Source: JBBPYC01 sp038200275
GTDB taxonomy: Bacteria > Pseudomonadota > Gammaproteobacteria > Burkholderiales > Burkholderiaceae_C
Reading direction: 5' to 3'
DNA length: 10,449 nucleotides
NCBI GenBank assembly: GCA_038200275.1
Contig: JBBPYC010000043.1
Coordinates: 1 to 10,449 of the forward strand
Shown here one piece after another: positions 6,475 through 10,449 of the stretch (its first letter is position 1; each line of letters opens with the position of its first letter). The notes beneath the pieces are model-generated. The model saw only the letters and a list, made by a program, of their open reading frames with translations, was not told the origin of the DNA and did not search any database. A program made the translations under genes and the position numbers.

Positions 6475-8169
6475 TCAGGCTTTCGGCAACGTCACGCCCT
6501 GCTGCCCCTGGTACTTGCCGCCGCGATCCTTGTAGCTGGTCTCGCAGACTTCGTCGCTTTCGAAGAACAGCACCTGCGCGCAGCCTTCACCCGCATAGAT
6601 CTTGGCGGGCAGCGGTGTGGTGTTGCTGAATTCGAGCGTCACGTAGCCTTCCCATTCGGGCTCGAAAGGCGTTACGTTGACAATAATTCCGCAATTGCTG
6701 ACGAATACGCCGGCTTCCAGCGCGAAGTTGCCGGCCTCAGGTACGGTAAGGCAATACACATCGTGTTCGCCAGGCAGTTCCTTGACTTCAACGATCTTGT
6801 GATTGCGCTGCGCCGGGACGCCGCGAAACGCGGCAAGCACTTCCGGAAACCGGCGAAACACCGATCGGTCGCAGTTCAGCAAACCAGCCGCGCCACGGAT
6901 CGATCCCGTCTGATCAAGCGCTGCCCGGACGGTTTCTCCCGTGATGTCGCCGCGCACATTGATGCCACGCGCCAGTTCGGCTTGCGCGCTGCGGCGTGAT
7001 CCGTCATCGCGCGCCCAGACGTCTCGGCTGATCTGCGACTGCCGCAGTCGTTCGGCATCGCTTTCATAGCGACGCAATGTAGCCTCCCGGTGCGCTTGGC
7101 GCGTGGCCGCTGTTGGATTGCGGCGTGCTTCCAGCACTCGCTCACGGACGGGGAGATATTGATCTTCGGTCCAGAACGATAACGCGCGCTCTCGCTGCGT
7201 CTGGCTCTGGTGCGCTGACCACTGCGGATCGAGCGCAAGCCGCGCCAGCGCCTGCCGAATGGACTCTCCATGTTCGGCTGGATCGAATGAGTCACCGTAC
7301 GACCGGCTGTTGTGCATTCGCAGATGCGCTTGCGCTTCCATCCGCTCGATATTCGTCGGCCGGTTATTGCGTCGATCCAGATCGACGTGGTGCCGGTGGG
7401 TTCCCGGCGTGCCGGCATAAATGCGGTTGCGCAAGTTCCATTCGTCCGCCAGCCGGTGCGTTGGCAGGACATGGCCGTTGATGGGCTGATAGACCATCTC
7501 ATAGCCGCGCCCCAACTGCCGGTAAAGCGGCATCAACGAGTTGCCCGGCCGAAGATCGCGCGCCGGCACCATGCGGCCGTCGCGCGTGAGAAAGTCGTGA
7601 TCCGGCGTGGCATGAATCCACTCGTCGTTGTCAAGTCGCAGCGCCAGCAGGCTGTCGCGTCCAACGCATCGCGGCGCGTCCAGCAAAGACACAATGACAC
7701 GTCCGCCAGGACCCAGGCTGTAGCCCCAGAACAGCTCGCCATCTGCATGGCGCTGGGCCATTTCTTCCAGCGTCGGCGAGGTGCCGTCCACCAGCGCAAC
7801 ACGCGTGTCCCCGCTGAAACAGCGGGCGTATGTCGATTTGCCCAAACAAATGGTCAACACATTGCGCGGTATCCGAAAGTACTCCAGCGTGCGTGCCAAC
7901 GCAAAGCTGTTTGGCGGAATGATGCAGCTGTCGCCGTGGAAATCGACAAAGCTTTTTTCGTCGAAATTCTTCGGGTCCACCACCGTGCTGTGGATGTTGG
8001 TGAACACCTTGAACTCGGGCGCGCAACGGATGTCGTAGCCGTAGCTGCTGGTACCGTAGCTGATGATGCGCTGGCCCGCGGCCTCACGCACCTGCTTGGG
8101 CTCGAACGGTTCGATCATGCCGTGCTGCTCGCACATGCGGCGGATCCAGCGGTCGCTTTTGATGGTCAT
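6475..8169 (-). CDS. dcd: dCTP deaminase precursor interrupted by an intein
   Basis: 564-codon frame. Residues 1-116 and 493-564 join to a 188-residue dCTP deaminase, the normal Burkholderiales length. The enzyme converts dCTP to dUTP and ammonia, feeding Dut and thymidylate synthesis, as a cytoplasmic homotrimer. Host motifs seen: ISYGTSSYGYDIR (36-48), DPKNFDEKSFVDF (65-77), IIPPNSFALA (83-92), GKSTYAR (110-116), then CGIIVNVTPFEPEWEGY and LEFSNTTPLPAKIYAGEG, ending GGKYQGQQGVTLPKA. By alignment with E. coli Dcd (Ser111, Arg115, Glu138), the active-site residues are Ser112, Arg116 and Glu513 of the precursor. The intein at 117-492 separates Arg116 from the Glu, so the precursor should be inactive until spliced. 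The ATG at 8169 gives the usual N-terminus MTIKSDRWIRRM; no strong Shine-Dalgarno is visible. All host motifs are intact, which argues that splicing works. Confidence 0.96.
   Translation of the reverse strand: MTIKSDRWIRRMCEQHGMIEPFEPKQVREAAGQRIISYGTSSYGYDIRCAPEFKVFTNIHSTVVDPKNFDEKSFVDFHGDSCIIPPNSFALARTLEYFRIPRNVLTICLGKSTYARCFSGDTRVALVDGTSPTLEEMAQRHADGELFWGYSLGPGGRVIVSLLDAPRCVGRDSLLALRLDNDEWIHATPDHDFLTRDGRMVPARDLRPGNSLMPLYRQLGRGYEMVYQPINGHVLPTHRLADEWNLRNRIYAGTPGTHRHHVDLDRRNNRPTNIERMEAQAHLRMHNSRSYGDSFDPAEHGESIRQALARLALDPQWSAHQSQTQRERALSFWTEDQYLPVRERVLEARRNPTAATRQAHREATLRRYESDAERLRQSQISRDVWARDDGSRRSAQAELARGINVRGDITGETVRAALDQTGSIRGAAGLLNCDRSVFRRFPEVLAAFRGVPAQRNHKIVEVKELPGEHDVYCLTVPEAGNFALEAGVFVSNCGIIVNVTPFEPEWEGYVTLEFSNTTPLPAKIYAGEGCAQVLFFESDEVCETSYKDRGGKYQGQQGVTLPKA
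6826..6945 (-). other. Likely helix-turn-helix DNA-binding segment of the intein
   Basis: Precursor residues about 409-448, with GSIRGAAGLLNCDRS (422-436) at the core, resemble the small HTH modules (NUMOD/IENR type) attached to homing nucleases, which help recognise the long target site. The roughly 110 residues between the HNH and this segment are Arg/Glu/Gln-rich and probably helical. Assignment is by pattern only. Confidence 0.55.
7312..7401 (-). other. HNH endonuclease motif within the intein
   Basis: Precursor residues 257-286 read THRHHVDLDRRNN followed by RPTNIERM and HLRMH. This is an HNH pattern of the homing-endonuclease type: His-His near the start, Asp and Asn-Asn in the middle, Asn-Ile plus a His after it. 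The metal and catalytic residues appear present, so the nuclease may still cut intein-free dcd alleles. It would drive homing rather than splicing. Confidence 0.85.
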
Positions 8170-8227
8170 GCGGGGGTCGTTTCAAATAAGGGGCAGCTGC
8201 ATCGGGTGGCTTGCTTCAGCAGGCTCG

Positions 8228-8300
8228 GTTACTACCAAAATCATAGCTGATTGCGCTTATTCTATAAGCGCCCGGCAGGTTTTTGATTCTAAAAACCGGC
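8228..8300. repeat. Intergenic hairpin element between bmp-like gene and dcd
   Basis: Two inverted repeats lie side by side: GCGCTTAT-TCT-ATAAGCGC (8253-8271, 8-bp stem, 3-base loop) and GGTTTTT-GATTCT-AAAAACC (8278-8297, 7-bp stem). The context CTACCAAAATCATAGCTG followed by the first hairpin resembles a dispersed intergenic repeat that I recall from Comamonadaceae genomes, where it often follows genes. It lies about 30 bases after the stop of the bmp-like gene and could end its transcript, although neither arm is followed by a long T run on the minus strand. It also lies upstream of dcd. Confidence 0.55.
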
Positions 8301-8326
8301 TGAGCGTCAGCACCACTTGGCACCAT

Positions 8327-9421
8327 TCAACGCGCCAGTCTGCCCTGTACGCCCTCGACCAGCCAGTTCATGCGAAGGATCTGCTCGTCGGTCAGTGGGT
8401 GATTCGCTTCAATCACGACGTGCCCTTCGTTGTCATGCACCGGCGCGCTGCCGGCCGCGAACGGCTGCAAGCGGCCGGCTGCGATGTCTTGTGCGCGCGC
8501 CTTCACTTCGCGCTTCAGCGCTTCGCTGGCTTGCGGTCCGAAGTCGCCGATGCGCACCATGCCGCTGGCGATGCCGCCCCAGACGTTGCCCGTCTTCCAG
8601 GTTCCGTCCAGCACCGCCTGCACACGGGCCTTGTCGTAGTCGCCCCACCAGTGCGTGACGGCGGCCAACTGCGCGTTCGGCGCCACGTCGCGCATGTCGG
8701 AGTGATAGGCAATCGCGAGCTTGCCGCGCTCTTCCGCTGCTGCCATCACGGCCGTCGACGCGGTATGAAACGCGATCACATCGACGCCCTGGTTGAACAA
8801 GGTCATTGCCGCATCGCGTTCGCGCGGCGGATCGAACCAAGCGTCCAGCCAGACAACACGAACCTGCGCCTGGGGGTTCACCGAGCGCATGCCGAGTGTG
8901 AACGCGTTGATGCCCTGCAGCACTTCAGGGATCGGGAAGCCCGCCACATAGCCCGCTGTGCCCGATTGGCTTGCGCGACCGGCTGCGATGCCGGCCAGGT
9001 AGCGGCCTTCGTAGTAGCGGGCATTCGCCACCGCAATGTTCGGCGCGGTCTTGTAGCCGGTGATGGATTCGAACCGCACGTCGGGGAAGTCGCGCGCCAC
9101 GGCCAGCGTCGGCTCCATGTAGCCGAAGCTGGTGGTGAAGATCAGGCGGTTGCCGGCGCGTGCCAAGTCGCGGATCACGCGTTCGGCGTCTGCGCCTTCG
9201 GCAACGTTGTCGACGTGGGTGGTGTGCACCCGGTCGCCGAATGCTTCATCGACCGCTTGCCTGCCCAGTTCGTGCTGATGCGTCCAGCCCACCGGCAGCA
9301 CCGGCGTGACATAAACGAAGGCAACCTTCAGCGGGTCTGCGGGGGCAGCCCCCCAGCCCACGGCGCATAAGATGGCCGCGGCAAGGCACACGGCGACGCG
9401 CGCCACGAGGTTTTTGTACAT
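8327..9421 (-). CDS. BMP family periplasmic substrate-binding protein
   Basis: 364 residues. The N-terminus has a signal peptide: MYKNLVAR then a hydrophobic stretch to about residue 25, with likely cleavage near AAPADP (25-30). Cys19 is not in a lipobox, so a free periplasmic protein is expected. The mature part matches the BMP/PnrA family of ABC-transporter binding proteins: LKVAFVYVTPV at the first strand, RLIFTTSFGYM (92-102), PNIAVANARYYEGRYLAGIAAG (128-149, family hallmark YxGxYLAG), GYVAGFPIPEVLQGINAF (157-174), VDVIAFHTAS (213-222) and GMVRIGDFGP (287-296). Family members often bind nucleosides or related purines; the ligand here is not known. No permease or ATPase gene of the transporter is in the window. 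AGAGGA five bases before the ATG supports the start. Confidence 0.9.
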   Translation of the reverse strand: MYKNLVARVAVCLAAAILCAVGWGAAPADPLKVAFVYVTPVLPVGWTHQHELGRQAVDEAFGDRVHTTHVDNVAEGADAERVIRDLARAGNRLIFTTSFGYMEPTLAVARDFPDVRFESITGYKTAPNIAVANARYYEGRYLAGIAAGRASQSGTAGYVAGFPIPEVLQGINAFTLGMRSVNPQAQVRVVWLDAWFDPPRERDAAMTLFNQGVDVIAFHTASTAVMAAAEERGKLAIAYHSDMRDVAPNAQLAAVTHWWGDYDKARVQAVLDGTWKTGNVWGGIASGMVRIGDFGPQASEALKREVKARAQDIAAGRLQPFAAGSAPVHDNEGHVVIEANHPLTDEQILRMNWLVEGVQGRLAR

Positions 9422-9758
9422 GGTGTTCCTCTACATGGCTCCGACTTTTGACAATCAATGGCGCCAGCACCTGGAGCAACAGGCTGGGCAAAGAGAGCTT
9501 AACCCAGCCCTGCCAGCTGTTCGTCGCGAACCGCAGGGAGGGTGAATCGGCCCGGATGGTGCCGACTGCAGTCGCTGAGGTTGCCAACCGCGTTTCAGCC
9601 TGCCGCAACTGCCTCGAGGACGGCAGACAAGAAGAAAATTTATTCTTTTTGCTCCCGCTGCATCTTTTCGTTGCTGCCCGTGCGTAGTGCTGGTTGCGGA
9701 CCCGCTGAGCAGGTGCACCCACAGGGCGCCCGATCGGCTCGACCACCGCAGGGTGAGG
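9422..9758. other. Intergenic region upstream of the bmp-like gene
   Basis: About 337 bases between the bmp-like start codon and the end of the IS3 remnant. No supported gene on either strand. It contains an A/T-rich patch around 9630-9655 in otherwise GC-rich DNA and should hold the bmp-like promoter near 9430-9480, but I found no convincing -35/-10 pair. Confidence 0.4.
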
Positions 9759-9778
9759 TGTACTGTCAATAGTGGACA
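9759..9778. repeat. Probable terminal inverted repeat of the IS3 element
   Basis: TGTACTGTCAATAGTGGACA begins with the TG dinucleotide typical of IS3-family ends and lies just beyond the orfB stop codon at 9786-9788, where the IS end is expected. The partner repeat is lost with the other end of the element, so this rests on position and resemblance only. Confidence 0.45.
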
Positions 9779-10310
9779 GCAGAACTTAGGCTGCGCGCAC
9801 CTGGTCGTAGAACTGTCGGGCAAAGACGGCCGGCGCCAGGTTGCCCAGGCGACTATGTCGTCTTTGCCGGTTGTAGAAGACCTCGATCCACTCGGCGATG
9901 GCGTCCTTGGCCTCGGCACGGGTGGCAGAGCGCCGGTGGTGAACGAGTTCGGTCTTCAGGCTCCCCCAGAAACTTTCCATCGGGGCGTTGTCGTAACAGT
10001 TTCCTCGACGCCACATCGACGCCCGCATGCCGAAGGACTCGAGCGTGCGCCGGTAGTCGTGAGCACAATATTGGCTGCCACGGTCGCCGTGATAAATGAG
10101 TCCTGGCGCGGGGCGACGAGTCTTGACCGCACGGAACAGAGCCTGTTGGGTGAGCTGCTGCGTCATGCGCTCGCCCATCGCATAGCCGACGATCTCGCAG
10201 GTGTAGAGGTCCTTGATGCCGGCCAGGTAGAGCCAGACCTCGTCCGTTGGAATGTAGGTCAGATCGGTCATCCACACCTGGTCCGGCGCCTGGTTGACGA
10301 CAATTACTTT
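9759..10310 (-). mobile_element. IS3-family insertion sequence remnant (3' part)
   Basis: Holds the 3' portion of an orfB transposase and the adjoining IS end. The likely terminal inverted repeat begins at about 9759. The orfA gene and the N-terminal third of orfB are absent. Recognisable transposase sequence stops near 10300, where a second element seems to begin, so the right boundary is approximate. Confidence 0.7.
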
Positions 10311-10325
10311 GGCCGGCGCATTGAC
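9786..10325 (-). pseudogene. IS3-family transposase orfB, 5'-truncated
   Basis: The DDE (rve) integrase domain is complete: Asp in VWMTDLTYIPTDE, Asp in IYHGDRGSQY, and Glu in NCYDNAPMESFWGSLKTEL, followed by the usual IEVFYNRQRRHSRLG tail. It would catalyse strand transfer of the IS with an OrfAB fusion. The N-terminal helix-turn-helix region is missing. Reading upstream, family-like sequence continues to about VVNQAPDQVW, then becomes unrelated and meets an in-frame TGA at 10326-10328. No ATG precedes the domain; only an internal GTG at 10277 could start it. Without orfA and the N-terminus it cannot move the element by itself. Confidence 0.88.
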
Positions 10326-10335
10326 TCATCAGAAC

Positions 10336-10379
10336 TGCTACTCGTGCTGACCCGTTGCCTCACGTAACTTGCTACTCGT
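10336..10379. repeat. Short direct repeat at the start of the second IS
   Basis: TGCTACTCGT occurs at 10336-10345 and again at 10370-10379, 34 bases apart start to start, in similar context (AACTGCTACTCGT and AACTTGCTACTCGT). Repeats like these near an IS end can be transposase-binding sites. They fall exactly between the broken IS3 transposase and the new reading frame at 10425. Confidence 0.55.
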
Positions 10380-10424
10380 CGGATTGTCCGGCGGGAGCAG
10401 AACAACGTGACGAGGCAAATCAGC

Positions 10425-10449
10425 ATGACAACGCGCAAGGAGTTGGTGA
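10425..10449 (+). CDS. Start of a probable transposase/integrase gene, partial
   Basis: Only eight codons are visible: MTTRKELV. From memory this matches the first residues of a group of rve-type transposases that begin MTTRKELVEA and carry a GYHRKHA motif further on. GACGAGGC, with GAGG, lies about ten bases upstream of the ATG. The position next to the truncated IS3 transposase fits a second insertion sequence that entered the first. Eight residues are too few for certainty. Confidence 0.45.

Larger units (their letters stand above)
6694..7821 (-). mobile_element. Intein with HNH homing endonuclease, inserted in dcd
   Basis: 376 residues, precursor positions 117-492. Block A: Cys1 in CFSGDTRVALVDG. 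Block B: HATPDHDFLTRDGRMVPARDL with the TxxH pair at Thr188 and His191. Blocks F and G: VYCLTVPEAGNFALEAG then VFVSN, with Asn492 as the last residue and the native Cys of the host as +1. These are the residues for a standard class 1 mechanism (N-S shift at Cys1, transfer to Cys+1, Asn cyclisation). The usual penultimate His is Ser here, as in the split DnaE inteins ending ASN, so splicing is plausible. Between the blocks lie an HNH domain and a basic helical region ending in a likely HTH. The frame is open throughout and composition does not differ obviously from the host gene. Boundaries are exact because both flanks match uninterrupted Dcd. Confidence 0.95.

Noticed and set aside
6475..8169. 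Reading dcd as a pseudogene broken by an insertion
   Set aside because: The insert is in frame, has splicing residues at both ends, and both host parts keep every family motif.
7312..8250. 312-residue plus-strand open frame
   Set aside because: Antisense to dcd and its intein; no recognisable motif.
9362..9367. Lipobox at Cys19 of the BMP-family protein
   Set aside because: The residues before Cys are AIL, which does not fit the lipobox rule of a small residue at -1.
8063..9370. 435-residue plus-strand open frame
   Set aside because: It lies antisense to the bmp-like gene and the start of dcd, both with strong family motifs; its His/Arg/Ala-rich composition is typical of a GC-rich shadow frame.
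9246..9746. Minus-strand open frame overlapping the bmp-like start
   Set aside because: No domain, no start signal, and it overlaps the signal peptide region of a well-supported gene in another frame.
9687..10367. 226-residue plus-strand open frame
   Set aside because: Antisense to the IS3 transposase catalytic domain, whose DDE motifs are clear on the minus strand.

Overview
The window looks like chromosome from a GC-rich betaproteobacterium of the order Burkholderiales. The host part of the dCTP deaminase has the 188-residue Burkholderiales form, and the gap between the bmp-like gene and dcd carries a hairpin element that I associate from memory with Comamonadaceae intergenic repeats. Genus is not decidable from this window. 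Most genes are ordinary metabolic or housekeeping genes, with accessory DNA at both edges.

Left edge (1-2452): a large P-loop ATPase gene of lower GC runs leftward off the window. It has a clear Walker A motif and a Walker B-like strand and resembles the Sll1717-type ATPases. It is followed by about 860 bases without a convincing gene, probably decayed or regulatory sequence, including a perfect 7-bp inverted repeat just upstream of the ATPase. Middle (2453-6456): an MhpD/FAH-type hydratase and a six-helix DUF1206 membrane protein on the plus strand. Next comes a minus-strand aldo/keto reductase with an in-frame His-Gly microsatellite, and a divergent plus-strand FAD-dependent monooxygenase.

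The centrepiece (6475-8169, minus strand) is dcd, dCTP deaminase, split by an in-frame 376-residue intein (6694-7821). The intein sits directly after the catalytic Arg of the STYAR motif. It has a Cys1 N-terminus, a TxxH block B, an HNH endonuclease, a likely DNA-binding HTH segment, and a Ser-Asn C-terminus followed by Cys+1. Removing it restores a normal 188-residue enzyme. The unspliced precursor has its active site torn apart, so dCTP deamination should depend on splicing.

Right edge (8170-10449): a palindromic intergenic element, a BMP/PnrA-type periplasmic substrate-binding protein without its transporter partners in view, then a broken IS3-family transposase (orfB catalytic domain only). 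The IS3 copy is cut at its 5' side by what looks like the start of a second insertion sequence reading rightward off the window. I see no tRNA, rRNA or CRISPR array.
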